From Thalassotalea sp. PP2-459 (GTDB taxonomy: Bacteria > Pseudomonadota > Gammaproteobacteria > Enterobacterales > Alteromonadaceae): 64,000 nucleotides of DNA. The DNA lies in assembly GCF_001913705.1 (NCBI RefSeq), contig NZ_MKQD01000077.1, forward strand, positions 1 through 64,000. Reading direction: 5' to 3'. A program made the position numbers and the translations under genes. The notes beneath the pieces are model-generated. The model saw nothing but the letters and a program-made list of their open reading frames with translations, ran no database searches and was not told the origin of the DNA. This document shows, one piece after another, positions 8,730-18,194 of this stretch (position 1 is its first letter; each line of letters opens with the position of its first letter).

Positions 8730-9161
8730 TCAAAAACTAGGTTTGAGGTAAGCTAGAATAATCACGGCAAATAAAATGATTACAGGCACTTCATTAAAAA
8801 TGCGATAAAAAAGACTACTTCGTTGATTTCTATCATGCTTAAAAAGGTACAACAAGCGAAAGCAATAGCCATGGTATGCCAGCAAAATGAAAACTAAGGT
8901 TATTTTAATATGTAACCAAATCGCACTGTTAAACCAAGCAGAACCGTATGAATATATTAACAATAAGCCGAATATCACCGTTAAAATAGCAAAAGGCGTA
9001 ATAAAAAAGAGTAAACGTTTCTCCATCCCTTTTAATTGTTCAATCACCTGTTGATTTTTTGCTTGTGCATGATTGACGAATAAACGTGGCAAATAAAAGA
9101 TACCAGCGAACCAAGCAACCATAAAACTAACATGTAAAGCTTTTAACCATAGAATTGTCAT
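8730..9161 (-). CDS. hemJ: Protoporphyrinogen IX oxidase HemJ
   Basis: A 143-residue protein with four hydrophobic membrane helices and the HemJ/UPF0093 signatures WLKALHVSFMVAWFAGIFYL at the N-terminus, LHIKITLVFILLAYHGYC in the middle and FNEVPVIILFAVIILAYLKP at the end. HemJ oxidises protoporphyrinogen IX to protoporphyrin IX in the inner membrane and replaces HemG/HemY in many proteobacteria. Its ATG overlaps the stop of the CLC gene by 4 bases (ATGA), so the pair is translationally coupled. Its location near hemL puts two haem genes in one cluster. Confidence 0.92.
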   Translation of the reverse strand: MTILWLKALHVSFMVAWFAGIFYLPRLFVNHAQAKNQQVIEQLKGMEKRLLFFITPFAILTVIFGLLLIYSYGSAWFNSAIWLHIKITLVFILLAYHGYCFRLLYLFKHDRNQRSSLFYRIFNEVPVIILFAVIILAYLKPSF

Positions 9162-10843
9162 GACGTTGTATTTCCTTCGAGTAAAAATCGGCGAATTTGT
9201 GCAAAAGGCAATATGCCTAAAATTTTACTCTGGTCTTGTTGGTAAATATAAACAGCGCCCCTGCGGGCATCACTTAACGCATTATATGCTTCAGCAAGGG
9301 TTGCTCTACTATCAATAGCAATGAGCGGATGATTATCAAATGATTGCACGCTGTTATCTTCTGATACTCGCGCTTGATGCCAAATGAATAGTTCAGGCTG
9401 GTCTACTGCGCGAGAAATAAGTAATGTTTTACCTTCGTCTTTTAAGTACCGGTTGCTCAAATAATCAATATGGGTATCACTCACTAACTCGAATGTTGTG
9501 TTCATTGCAGCTAAAACACCAACACGTTGTAACGTTTTTTCTATGGGAGGTTGACGGTACAGTAAATTTTGCACTTCTAATTGCATAACGAATACACTGC
9601 GATTTTTAAAAAATTGTCCGGAGGATACACAAGCCGTTGATATAACTAACATGGCAGGCACAATCACTTCAAGTTGACCAGATAACTCCACCACCGCTAA
9701 TAAAGCAGCTAAAGGCGCGTTTAACGTTGCAGCCATAAAGCCAGCCATACCCATTAAAGCATAGTCAGTGGGGAGGTGTTCACCGGGTAAAAAGGGCACA
9801 ACTGCTTCTGCGGCAACAACACCTGAAATAGCACCAATAACTAAAATGGGTCCGATAATACCACCAGGAATACCTAAACCTAGCGCTGTAATGGTCATGA
9901 GCAATTTAGCTAATAACAACAGTAGTACCATCATGACAGGTTGAGAAAACTCAGTGTTAAAATGACTGAATTGAATATCTGTACTTATTGCGGCCGGAAC
10001 AAAAGCACTACAAATTCCCGTAATTAATGCGGCGATAAGTAGTCTACGTTTTAAAGAGAATTGGCTTGAATAAGCGATTAAAGTGGTTAGGCTTTTATTA
10101 AAAACAGAGGCTAAAATTCCTAGAGCAATACCAAATAACATTAAAATTGGATAATGAATAACGGTTAAATCAATTTTATCGAAAAATTCATATTGATGTG
10201 CTGGGCCATATACACCTTGTGTGATCATAGAACCAACTAATGCTGCGATCATGATTGGAATGAATATGTACACTTTATATTCACGTAAAATAACTTCCAT
10301 AACAAAAATAACTGCAGCAATCGGTGTGTTAAAACTAGCGGATATAGCAGCTGCGATGCCACAGGCACATAATGTTCTGACCGTGTTAAAAGGTAAATGT
10401 AATTTATTGCCAATGTAGCTACTACAAGCGGCCCCTAAATGAACCGCTGGTCCTTCACGACCAACTGAAAAGCCACTAGCAATGGCTAGAGTGCTGCCGA
10501 TAAATTGATTAACCGTATTTCTTAGCGGCATCACGCCGTAAGCGACTTTTAAACGGTGGAGTACAAAAGGTATTCCGGTGCGTAAATACTGATAACCAGT
10601 CAGCATAGCGGACAATAATATAACTAATGCACCAATAATTGGTAATAGCATACGACTTACGAGGTCAGAGTTGATATAATTAGCAGACAAGACGAGGTAT
10701 AGATTTTGTAGTTCTTTGATGCTAAATGTAAAAAGTATCACTATTGCGGCAGAAGCAACGCCACCTAACGCAGCAAGTAAACAAAGCTGCCAAGACGTCT
10801 TGGGTTGAGCAAGATGTTTTTTTAGCGCTAAGTTATTCATCAT
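9158..10843 (-). CDS. CLC-family chloride channel/transporter with C-terminal CBS pair
   Basis: A 561-residue inner membrane protein with a CLC core (to about residue 415) and a C-terminal CBS-like region. The gating Glu is kept in GREGP (about residue 130), and GIPGGIIGP is present. Other key positions differ from E. coli ClcA: the central Ser of GSGIP aligns with Thr (RTGIP, about 89), the internal proton Glu aligns with Val (FVMEVI, about 184), and the chloride-coordinating Tyr aligns with Leu (ELSGQLEVIVP). Loss of the internal Glu is typical of channels, so passive conduction is possible but unproven. It is coupled to hemJ by a 4-base overlap. Confidence 0.9.
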   Translation of the reverse strand: MMNNLALKKHLAQPKTSWQLCLLAALGGVASAAIVILFTFSIKELQNLYLVLSANYINSDLVSRMLLPIIGALVILLSAMLTGYQYLRTGIPFVLHRLKVAYGVMPLRNTVNQFIGSTLAIASGFSVGREGPAVHLGAACSSYIGNKLHLPFNTVRTLCACGIAAAISASFNTPIAAVIFVMEVILREYKVYIFIPIMIAALVGSMITQGVYGPAHQYEFFDKIDLTVIHYPILMLFGIALGILASVFNKSLTTLIAYSSQFSLKRRLLIAALITGICSAFVPAAISTDIQFSHFNTEFSQPVMMVLLLLLAKLLMTITALGLGIPGGIIGPILVIGAISGVVAAEAVVPFLPGEHLPTDYALMGMAGFMAATLNAPLAALLAVVELSGQLEVIVPAMLVISTACVSSGQFFKNRSVFVMQLEVQNLLYRQPPIEKTLQRVGVLAAMNTTFELVSDTHIDYLSNRYLKDEGKTLLISRAVDQPELFIWHQARVSEDNSVQSFDNHPLIAIDSRATLAEAYNALSDARRGAVYIYQQDQSKILGILPFAQIRRFLLEGNTTS

Positions 10844-10904
10844 AGTGTGAAGCTTGTTGTTTGTTATTATTGTTGTATTTCATTGGTATCATAATACTTT
10901 TTAT

Positions 10905-11660
10905 ATGAGTTGGTTAGCAAAATTAAATTTAAATAGTATCGTAGAGCGTCTAGGCACTTTTCGATCTTCATTATTGTTACTGGCGCTAATTGTGACCTGT
11001 TTTTTTTGTGGTTACCGTATTGGAAATTTCTTTCACGGTTTTCAACAGCATACCCTTGAACAAATGCAGAAACGCTTAGATCACCTATACGAGCAGCAAG
11101 AAAATCATATTCGTCGGATCAATACCTTAGAAGTTGAATTAGAGGTTGAGCGTTTGGCAAATCAAAAGTCACAAAAGCTATTAACAACCATAGAGCAAAA
11201 GCACTTTAAAGTGAAAAAAGATCTCGCGTTTTATGAAAAAGTAATGGCACCAGAAAAACAAGCTGATGGCGTAGTGATTGATCAGTTTGTGATTTCAAAT
11301 ACCGCAAGCGAACACCACTATCGGTTTAAAGTGGTATTGGTTCAACAGAAAGTACGAAAACGTTATGCTAAGGGCCACATTCAATTAGCACTTCATGGTA
11401 GCTTACAGAATAAACCTACTAAACTTGCATTGAGTGAAGTATCGGAAATTACCAAGGAACAATTAGGTTTCAGTTTTCAATACTTTCAAGTGATTGAAGG
11501 AGAAATAACATTACCAGAGCATTTCACAGTTGATCAAATTGTGTTGTCGGCAATATTGCCAAAAAGTAAATGGCAAGCGTACCAACGTATTGATCAAAGT
11601 TACTCATGGACTGATGTCACCGAGAAGACCGAACAATCCACGTCGCTAATACTTGATTAA
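10905..11660 (+). CDS. DUF6776 family membrane-anchored coiled-coil protein
   Basis: The ATG at 10905 (251 residues) is preferred; a TTG at 10854 would add 17 unlikely residues. A single membrane segment (about residues 20-40) is followed by a long heptad-like coiled coil (about 45-110) and a soluble beta-rich domain containing FYEKVMAPEKQADGV. This layout is that of the DUF6776 family, which has no established function. A role as an envelope scaffold is a guess. It is divergent from the CLC gene and lies 51 bases before erpA, so it may be cotranscribed with it. Confidence 0.75.
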   Translation: MSWLAKLNLNSIVERLGTFRSSLLLLALIVTCFFCGYRIGNFFHGFQQHTLEQMQKRLDHLYEQQENHIRRINTLEVELEVERLANQKSQKLLTTIEQKHFKVKKDLAFYEKVMAPEKQADGVVIDQFVISNTASEHHYRFKVVLVQQKVRKRYAKGHIQLALHGSLQNKPTKLALSEVSEITKEQLGFSFQYFQVIEGEITLPEHFTVDQIVLSAILPKSKWQAYQRIDQSYSWTDVTEKTEQSTSLILD

Positions 11661-11711
11661 ATTGGTCAAGTTTACGATAATTCCCGCATATTAAAGTAAG
11701 AGTTGAAATCT

Positions 11712-12053
11712 ATGTCAAATCCAGAAGTACCAATTAAATTTACTGATGCCGCTGCAAGTAAAGTATTGGCTTTGATCACAGAAGAAGAGAATCCAGAGCT
11801 AAAATTACGTGTTTACGTAACAGGTGGTGGTTGTTCAGGGTTTCAGTACGGCTTTACCTTTGATGAAAAAGTCAATGAAGGTGATATGACAATCGAAAAA
11901 CAGGGTGTCACCATGGTTGTTGATCCAATGAGTTTACAATATTTGGTTGATGGCGAAGTCGACTATTATGAAGGCTTAGAAGGGAGTCGCTTTTTAGTGA
12001 ATAATCCAAATGCAAGCACAACGTGTGGTTGTGGTTCATCATTTTCAATCTAA
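11712..12053 (+). CDS. erpA: Iron-sulfur cluster insertion protein ErpA
   Basis: A 113-residue A-type iron-sulfur carrier when started at the ATG at 11712 (a TTG at 11703 is less likely). The three ligand cysteines are in [10 protein letters not shown] (residue 41) and TTCGCGSS (residues 105 and 107). ErpA passes Fe-S clusters to target proteins including those of isoprenoid synthesis. The opening [17 protein letters not shown] is that of ErpA rather than IscA. Its location close to hemL and a CLC gene matches the enterobacterial order. Confidence 0.95.
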   Translation: MSNPEVPIKFTDAAASKVLALITEEENPELKLRVYVTGGGCSGFQYGFTFDEKVNEGDMTIEKQGVTMVVDPMSLQYLVDGEVDYYEGLEGSRFLVNNPNASTTCGCGSSFSI

Positions 12054-12082
12054 AGTCGTCTTTGAGTCGCCATATATTATAG

Positions 12083-12115
12083 CGCGTAAGAAATATTTTC
12101 CTCGTTTCTTGCGCG
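12083..12115 (+). terminator. Hairpin after erpA
   Basis: CGCGTAAGAAA (12083-12093) pairs with TTTCTTGCGCG (12105-12115), with one G-U pair and an 11-base loop. There is no clean T run behind it, so termination is only probable. Confidence 0.5.
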
Positions 12116-12405
12116 AAAACCCCTCTGTTTTTCTCTTGTCAATAAAGCTATTTACCTGTGTGCTGGTCATTTTATAATGTTAACAGCAATACGTGAAATC
12201 AACATAAGTATTTATGTTTATTAAAACAATTTTCGTGTATCACCAATAAGTTAATTTTTATACAAATTTTAACAATTTAGATCTTCTTTCTCATTGCGTG
12301 AATAGGCTGTTCGGTGTACTTTATCTGCGCATTATTAAAAATCATCAATTTTAGCAACCAAATCAGAATCACCTACTTATAAAAGTAAATGGCATTGGAG
12401 TCAGC
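12116..12405. other. Intergenic region before the RND efflux genes, no gene seen
   Basis: This AT-rich stretch completes a 352-base gap between erpA and the efflux pair. It presumably holds the promoter of the efflux operon. I see no convincing -35/-10 pair, operator palindrome or small coding frame. No regulator gene is adjacent. Confidence 0.5.
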
Positions 12406-13506
12406 ATGGCTAATCGTATTAGCAATTTTAGAACCTTCTTATCTCAACGACCCTATATTTTGGCGATTATCATTTCTATTTTGTTAATATTGTGGATGTT
12501 GTCCGGCCTGTTTCAGGTAAAAGTGTCGGCCGCTGAAAACGAGCAACAGCAAGAGGTAATCCCTAAAGTTAAAGTGGAAACGATGTATGCTGATGCCGTC
12601 AGTGATGCGATCGAATTATATGGTCGTACTGCTCCCGATAGAATTACCACGTTAAAAGCGGAAATTTCTGGTCAGGTTGTCAAAGTACACGCTAATAGAG
12701 GCGCTGCAGTTTCACAAGGGCAAAAAATTATTACATTGGCTAGCAATGAACTTCCTGCGCAGCTTAATCAAGCTAAAGCACTATTGGCTCAGCGAGAAAT
12801 CGAATATCGCGGTATTAAAACGTTAAATGCTGATGGTTACCAAGGTGAGGTTCAACTCAGTCAGGCAGACGCTAATTTACAGGCGATAAAAGCACAGATC
12901 GCGCAACTTGAGATTGCTTTAAAAAACACCGTTATTCGGGCGCCGTTTGATGGAGTACTTAATACGCGTTTTGTTGAACAAGGTGATTACTTACAAGGTG
13001 GTGATGATGTTGCCATTATTGCTGATTTAAATCCCTTGATTGTTACCGCTCATGTTACTGAAAATCAAGTCAGCAAAATAAAAGTAGGCCAACAAGCACA
13101 GGTTACCTTATTAAACAAATCTAAATTCACAGGTGATGTGCGATATATCGCAAGTTTGGCTGATGAATATACCAATACATTTAAAATTGAAGTAGCGATA
13201 AACAATGATGAAAATAAGCTATTTTCAGGGCTGAGTAGTGAAATTTCTTTAGCGTTTGAACAAGTCGAAGCGATTAAAGTATCACCAGCATTATTAGCGC
13301 TTGATGATCAAGGGAATTTGGGTGTCAAAACGGTAAATAATAATACGGTTAAATTTACACCAATTAATGTTGTTAAAAGTGAAAATGATGGCATGTGGCT
13401 TGCCGGTCTTGGTTCGCAAGCTGATGTTATTACCCTCGGGCAAGGCTTCGTTCGCGAAGGCGATCGTGTTGAAGCGGTTCATGCTGTTAGTGATAAGGAA
13501 GAATAA
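12406..13506 (+). CDS. RND efflux periplasmic adaptor (membrane fusion protein)
   Basis: A 366-residue protein with one N-terminal membrane segment (about residues 17-35). It has the HlyD/AcrA-type lipoyl half-motifs (AEISGQVVKVHANRGAAVSQ about residue 85, and IRAPFDGVLNTRFVEQGDYL about 178) flanking a short helical hairpin, then beta-barrel and membrane-proximal domains. It links an inner membrane RND pump to an outer membrane channel. The next gene starts inside its stop codon (TAATG), so adaptor and pump are translationally coupled. No TolC-like gene is nearby. Confidence 0.92.
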   Translation: MANRISNFRTFLSQRPYILAIIISILLILWMLSGLFQVKVSAAENEQQQEVIPKVKVETMYADAVSDAIELYGRTAPDRITTLKAEISGQVVKVHANRGAAVSQGQKIITLASNELPAQLNQAKALLAQREIEYRGIKTLNADGYQGEVQLSQADANLQAIKAQIAQLEIALKNTVIRAPFDGVLNTRFVEQGDYLQGGDDVAIIADLNPLIVTAHVTENQVSKIKVGQQAQVTLLNKSKFTGDVRYIASLADEYTNTFKIEVAINNDENKLFSGLSSEISLAFEQVEAIKVSPALLALDDQGNLGVKTVNNNTVKFTPINVVKSENDGMWLAGLGSQADVITLGQGFVREGDRVEAVHAVSDKEE

Positions 13507-16500
13507 TGCTGACTATTATTGACGGAGCCCTTACGAGAACTCGTTCAGTATTGCTTATTTTTATTTTATTGCTGATTTCTGGGGCTGTCACTTACGCAAA
13601 TATTGCGAAAGAATCGAATCCTGATATTACAATTCCAATGATATATGTGTCGATGATTCACGATGGAATTTCTCCGGAAGATGCTGAAAGAATGCTAGTT
13701 CGCCCAATGGAGAAAGAGCTAAAATCTATTGCTGGCATAAAAGAAATGACAGCAGTCGCTAGTGAAGGACATGCGTCTATTACTTTGGAATTTTTAGCTG
13801 GTCTTGATCCTAAAGAAGCACTTGCAGATGTTCGTGACAAAGTAACGCTAGCTAAAGCCAAGTTGCCTTCAGAAACTGAAGAGCCAGAGGTACACGAAGT
13901 GACGATGGCCAACCAAGTGCCTGCGGTAACAGTGATATTATCAGGACCTGTTACAGAGCGTGGTTTGCTTACGTTAGCACGAGATCTAAAAGATGATATT
14001 GAAGGCATGAAAGAAGTGCTTGAAGTAGATATCGGTGGCGATCGTGAAGATATGGTTGAAATTATCGTTGATCCACTACTGCTAGAAAGCTATGGATTAG
14101 ATCAAAACGATATTTTTACGTTAGTCGATCGCAATAATCGTTTAGTACCAGCAGGTACTATGGATACTGGTAAAGGGCGATTTGCCGTTAAAGTTCCTTC
14201 AGTATTTGAATCAGTTAAAGATTTATTAGAGTTACCCATAAAGGCGGAAGGTGACAAGGTTATTACCTTTGAAGATGTTTCTACGGTAAGAAGAGCATAT
14301 AAAGATCCTTCAACGTTTGCCCGCTTAAATGGTGAACGCTCAATTTCACTGGAAGTCAAAAAACGTTCGGGTGAAAATATTATCAATACTGTTAATAACG
14401 TAAAACAATTGATTGCTGAAAAAAAGCAACGTTGGCCGCAGCAAGTTGTGGTTGATTACGTAGGCGATCAGTCGGTTGACGTTAAAGACACCTTGAATGA
14501 TCTACAAAATAATGTGTTATCAGCGGTATTACTCGTCGTTATCGTGGTTATTGCTGCACTTGGTGCACGCACTGCCTTGTTAGTTGGCTTAGCGATTCCA
14601 GGGGCATTTTTAACTGGAATTTTAGTACTAGCGATTTCAGGCTTAACAGTAAATATCGTTGTACTTTTTGGTCTTATTATGGCGGTAGGTATGCTCGTTG
14701 ATGGCGCTATTGTTGTTACCGAGTTTGCAGATAGGGAAATGAGTGAAGGTAGATCTAAACAAGTAGCTTATGCAAACGCGGCTAAACGCATGGCTTGGCC
14801 GATTATCGCTTCAACCGCAACCACTTTGGCTGCATTTGCACCGTTAATGTTCTGGCCGGGTATGATGGGGGAGTTTATGAAATACCTCCCTATTACTTTG
14901 ATAGCGGTGTTAACAGCATCACTCGCAATGGCGCTTATTTTTGTTCCTACGTTAGGCACAGTTTTGGGTAAGCCTCGTCCGATGTCAGATGAGCAAAAGC
15001 AACAAGTATTGGATAGCGAAAAAGGAGATTTTTCGCAACTAACGGGGTTCACAGCAAAATATATTGGTTTACTGTCCAAAGCGATAAAACATCCATGGAA
15101 AGTGATTATTGGCACCATCATCATGTCTGTTGTAGTGATGTTCCTTTACGGTGCTTCAGAGTTGGGCGTTGTGTTTTTTCCAGAAGTTGAGCCAAATAGT
15201 GCAACCATTGTGGTGCGCTCACATGGCGATCTCTCCGTATATGAGAAAGATGCCATTATGCGTGATATTGAACAACGCATTTTACCGATTAAAGGGATAG
15301 ACACCTTATATAATTTAACGGGTGGCAATGACATAGTAGGTACCTTTCAAGTTAACTTTTTAAATTGGCAGTTACGTCGTAAAGCAGATGAAATTATTGA
15401 AAATATTCAGACCAATACTGCCGATATGGCAGGCGTTGAACTTGAAGCAAGAAAAAATGAAGATGGACCTCAAAGCGGAAAAGATGTTGTCATTGAGCTA
15501 AGTTCACGTTTTCCTGAGCAGTTAGAGCAAGCAGTAAAAGCGATACGAGGGGTGTTAGTGAATTCAGGAAAATTCACCGATCTTGAAGATACTGCGCCTA
15601 AACCGGGTATCGAGTGGCAACTTAATATTGATCGTAAAAAAGCCGCAACTTATGGCGCAGATGCCGCTTTAGTTGGTTCAACGGTACAAATGGTAACGAA
15701 TGGCTTAAAGCTTGGGGAATATAGACCTGATGATGTGGATGATGAATTAGATATTCGCGTTAGGTTTCCACAAGAAAAACGCAGTATCGGGCGACTTGAT
15801 TCACTACGAATAAAAACTTCTGCGGGCTTAGTGCCAGTAAGCAGTTTTGTTGAACGTGTGCCAGCGCCTAAAGTAGATACTATCAGACGTACTGATGGTA
15901 GGCGAGTGGTTACTATTCAAGCGAACTTGATCACGGGGGCTCAACTGCTTAAAGAGTTGCCTGCCTTACAAGCGAAATTACCAACATTAGGTATTGCGCC
16001 GACAGTACATATTGAGCTGAAAGGACAGAATGAAGATCAACAAGAATCACAAGCATTCTTGGTCAATGCATTTGGCGTCGCTTTATTTGTGATGGCGATT
16101 ATTTTGGTTACTCAGTTTAATAGTTTCTATCAAGCGTTCTTAATTTTAAGTGCCGTGGTGTTTTCAACGGTAGGGGTATTCTTAGCGCTTGTTTTGGTAC
16201 AAAAACCCTTTGGAATAGTGATGGGGGGAATAGGGGTAATTTCATTAGCGGGTATTGTGGTCAATAATAACATTGTATTAATTGATACTTATAATGTGTT
16301 GCGATCGCGAGGCATGTCAGCAACGGATGCTGTATTAAGTACCGGAGCACAGCGCCTTCGCCCTGTTATGCTAACAACTATCACCACGATTTTAGGTTTA
16401 TTGCCTATGGTTATGCAAGTCAATCTAGATTTTTTTAATCGCACGGCTGTGTATGGTGCGCCTTCTACGCAATGGTGGACCCAATTGGCAACGGTAGTTG

Positions 16501-16646
16501 CTGGCGGTTTGGCTTTCGCCACTATTTTGACACTGGTATTAACCCCTTGTTTGCTTATGTTGCGAACTAAGAAAGGTGTATATCAATCAGCGAAGCAAAA
16601 AATGAGCCTGTTTACGCGCAATAAGCGTGAAAAAAATGCGGCCTAG
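13506..16646 (+). CDS. RND efflux transporter permease
   Basis: A 1046-residue inner membrane pump with the RND pattern: a first membrane helix (residues 15-35), large periplasmic loops, and helix bundles around residues 335-480 and 855-1025. The opening IAKESNPDITIPMIYVSM and the helix-4 motif GMLVDGAIVVTEFADRE are typical of proton-driven RND pumps; only the first Asp of the usual pair is kept, as in many members. Substrates cannot be told from sequence, but drugs, detergents or bile-like compounds are usual. It is coupled to the adaptor gene. The gene ends 10 bases before a repeat element. Confidence 0.93.
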   Translation: MLTIIDGALTRTRSVLLIFILLLISGAVTYANIAKESNPDITIPMIYVSMIHDGISPEDAERMLVRPMEKELKSIAGIKEMTAVASEGHASITLEFLAGLDPKEALADVRDKVTLAKAKLPSETEEPEVHEVTMANQVPAVTVILSGPVTERGLLTLARDLKDDIEGMKEVLEVDIGGDREDMVEIIVDPLLLESYGLDQNDIFTLVDRNNRLVPAGTMDTGKGRFAVKVPSVFESVKDLLELPIKAEGDKVITFEDVSTVRRAYKDPSTFARLNGERSISLEVKKRSGENIINTVNNVKQLIAEKKQRWPQQVVVDYVGDQSVDVKDTLNDLQNNVLSAVLLVVIVVIAALGARTALLVGLAIPGAFLTGILVLAISGLTVNIVVLFGLIMAVGMLVDGAIVVTEFADREMSEGRSKQVAYANAAKRMAWPIIASTATTLAAFAPLMFWPGMMGEFMKYLPITLIAVLTASLAMALIFVPTLGTVLGKPRPMSDEQKQQVLDSEKGDFSQLTGFTAKYIGLLSKAIKHPWKVIIGTIIMSVVVMFLYGASELGVVFFPEVEPNSATIVVRSHGDLSVYEKDAIMRDIEQRILPIKGIDTLYNLTGGNDIVGTFQVNFLNWQLRRKADEIIENIQTNTADMAGVELEARKNEDGPQSGKDVVIELSSRFPEQLEQAVKAIRGVLVNSGKFTDLEDTAPKPGIEWQLNIDRKKAATYGADAALVGSTVQMVTNGLKLGEYRPDDVDDELDIRVRFPQEKRSIGRLDSLRIKTSAGLVPVSSFVERVPAPKVDTIRRTDGRRVVTIQANLITGAQLLKELPALQAKLPTLGIAPTVHIELKGQNEDQQESQAFLVNAFGVALFVMAIILVTQFNSFYQAFLILSAVVFSTVGVFLALVLVQKPFGIVMGGIGVISLAGIVVNNNIVLIDTYNVLRSRGMSATDAVLSTGAQRLRPVMLTTITTILGLLPMVMQVNLDFFNRTAVYGAPSTQWWTQLATVVAGGLAFATILTLVLTPCLLMLRTKKGVYQSAKQKMSLFTRNKREKNAA

Positions 16647-16655
16647 ACTAGGAGT

Positions 16656-16719
16656 TGTTGACCTTTCGAGATTAAATTTTGTTCGAACAAAACGCGAAAG
16701 ATCAACAGACCCTAACCTT
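16656..16719. repeat. Hairpin repeat element, copy 2 of 3
   Basis: TGTTGACCTTTCG (16656-16668) and CGAAAGATCAACA (16695-16707) form a 13-position stem with one mismatch. A perfect 16-bp palindrome TTTTGTTCGAACAAAA (16677-16692) lies within the loop. The right arm continues as GACCCTAACCTT and shares the core of copies 1 and 3. The stop codon (TAG) of the minus-strand HD-GYP gene lies inside the right arm at 16712-16714. It separates two convergent genes and could also act as a bidirectional terminator. Confidence 0.75.
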
Positions 16720-17881
16720 CAGTTATTAATTGTTCGGTGATCTGATGCATATCCAAATCTAGATCATCGGCCTTAATACCTTTAATAATAAAATCTTCCG
16801 ATTGAGATAAATCAATATACTTGGTTTCAACAAAGTGATGGTGTTTTGCGCTGTAAAAAATCTTTACTTTTGGGTTTAATAAATCTTTTTCATTTTTTTC
16901 TTCAACTATCGCAACTTTACCTGAGTTTAATTCTACTAGCGTGCCTACAGGATAAATCCCCATACATTGAATAAATTTAGTCACTAAACTCGCATCTAAA
17001 TGTTGTTGATCGGCTAGGTTTTTTAAAATTGCAAAGGCTTTACCATGACTGTAGCCGTCTTTGTAGCACCTTGCTGCGGTCAACGCATCAAAAATATCAC
17101 ATATAGCAATCATTCTTCCGTAAGTAGAAATATGATCTCCAGGAATGTTAAAAGGGTAGCCTTGGCCGTTGAGCTTTTCATGGTGTAACGCTGCGACTTC
17201 TAAACTCAATTCTGAAATGCCTGGCGTATGTTGAATAATATCGATTGAATGTGTCACGTGAGATTTCATAATACTAAATTCATCTTCAGTTAACCGACCT
17301 GGTTTATTGAGCACTTCTTCTGGGATCATAATTTTGCCCACATCATGCAAAAATGCGCCGATGGCCAGCTGTTGAATAATGCTTTTATCAAGTTTCAAAA
17401 ACTTGGCGAATATTGTGATTAAGATAGAAACTGAGATCGAATGCTCTAGTAAATATTCATCTTTATTTCTGATGTTTATAATACTGGCAAGTGCGTTTGG
17501 ATTCTTAAAAATTTCTTCAATGACCCTATCTGTAATCTCTGTGACAGGCGATAAATCTAATGGTCTACCTTGTGCAGCATCGTTAAACACTTTTTGTTGG
17601 ATCTCTTTCGAGACTGAAAAAATTTCTTTCGCATCTTTAGCTTGAATCGTTACATGTTCATTTACGCTTTCCTGTGCAATTTCGGCCTGATCTTGTGCAA
17701 AAGTAAGTGTTTTATCGGTATCAATAACAACTTGTTGTACACCTTTTTTTAGCAAGTTTTGAATAACGCGGTCACTTTTAATATTACCTGCACTGGTTAA
17801 CGTATATTGCGCGGATTGCTTTGCAATATTGACGACAAAATGACCTACTTTTAATTCAGATATGCATATTTGTTTTATCAT
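16712..17881 (-). CDS. HD-GYP domain cyclic-di-GMP phosphodiesterase
   Basis: A 389-residue cytosolic protein started at the ATG at 17881; a TTG 12 bases upstream is less likely. An N-terminal DUF3391-type region (about residues 1-95) precedes an HD-GYP domain with LEHS, LHDVGK (about residue 178) and HHEKLNGQGYP (about 233-243), so the metal and GYP motifs are intact. Hydrolysis of c-di-GMP to pGpG or GMP is expected. No receiver or membrane domain is present. It is monocistronic and converges on the RND operon. The window also holds other c-di-GMP-linked genes (mshE, mshH). Confidence 0.93.
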   Translation of the reverse strand: MIKQICISELKVGHFVVNIAKQSAQYTLTSAGNIKSDRVIQNLLKKGVQQVVIDTDKTLTFAQDQAEIAQESVNEHVTIQAKDAKEIFSVSKEIQQKVFNDAAQGRPLDLSPVTEITDRVIEEIFKNPNALASIINIRNKDEYLLEHSISVSILITIFAKFLKLDKSIIQQLAIGAFLHDVGKIMIPEEVLNKPGRLTEDEFSIMKSHVTHSIDIIQHTPGISELSLEVAALHHEKLNGQGYPFNIPGDHISTYGRMIAICDIFDALTAARCYKDGYSHGKAFAILKNLADQQHLDASLVTKFIQCMGIYPVGTLVELNSGKVAIVEEKNEKDLLNPKVKIFYSAKHHHFVETKYIDLSQSEDFIIKGIKADDLDLDMHQITEQLITEG

Positions 17882-18194
17882 ATGTTTTCTCAACTATTTG
17901 ATATTTTAATGTTGTTATGTTGAGTTTCCATTCGGCACAACATGATGGTGACATATTAAGGGTGTATTATTTATTGTAGAATAAATATCATAGAAGATAA
18001 TTGTTCAACTTGGTAGAAAAAATGAAGTATTTGGGACAATCAACACGCTCTAATATTGTTATCGTGGGGGTAAAGTTTGAGTAACAAATGCGTTTAAATC
18101 TTTTTGGTGCTAAATTTGCATAGAATTAACGATGAGTGGGCTCTGTGCTATTAGTCATTCCCCAAGTCTTTAATAAATTTTTATGATTAAGGAC
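17882..18194. other. Divergent intergenic region between the HD-GYP gene and motX
   Basis: About 310 AT-rich bases with no recognisable gene or RNA. It must hold the minus-strand promoter of the HD-GYP gene, but I see no hexamer pair good enough to call. Confidence 0.5.

Noticed and set aside
8705-8740. TTGACA on the minus strand as a pyrB promoter
   Set aside because: It lies at the end of hemJ but no acceptable -10 follows at 16-18 bases.
16681-16714. GTTCGAA sequence as a tRNA T-loop
   Set aside because: It is the centre of a perfect palindrome within the repeat element; no acceptor stem or anticodon arm can be drawn.
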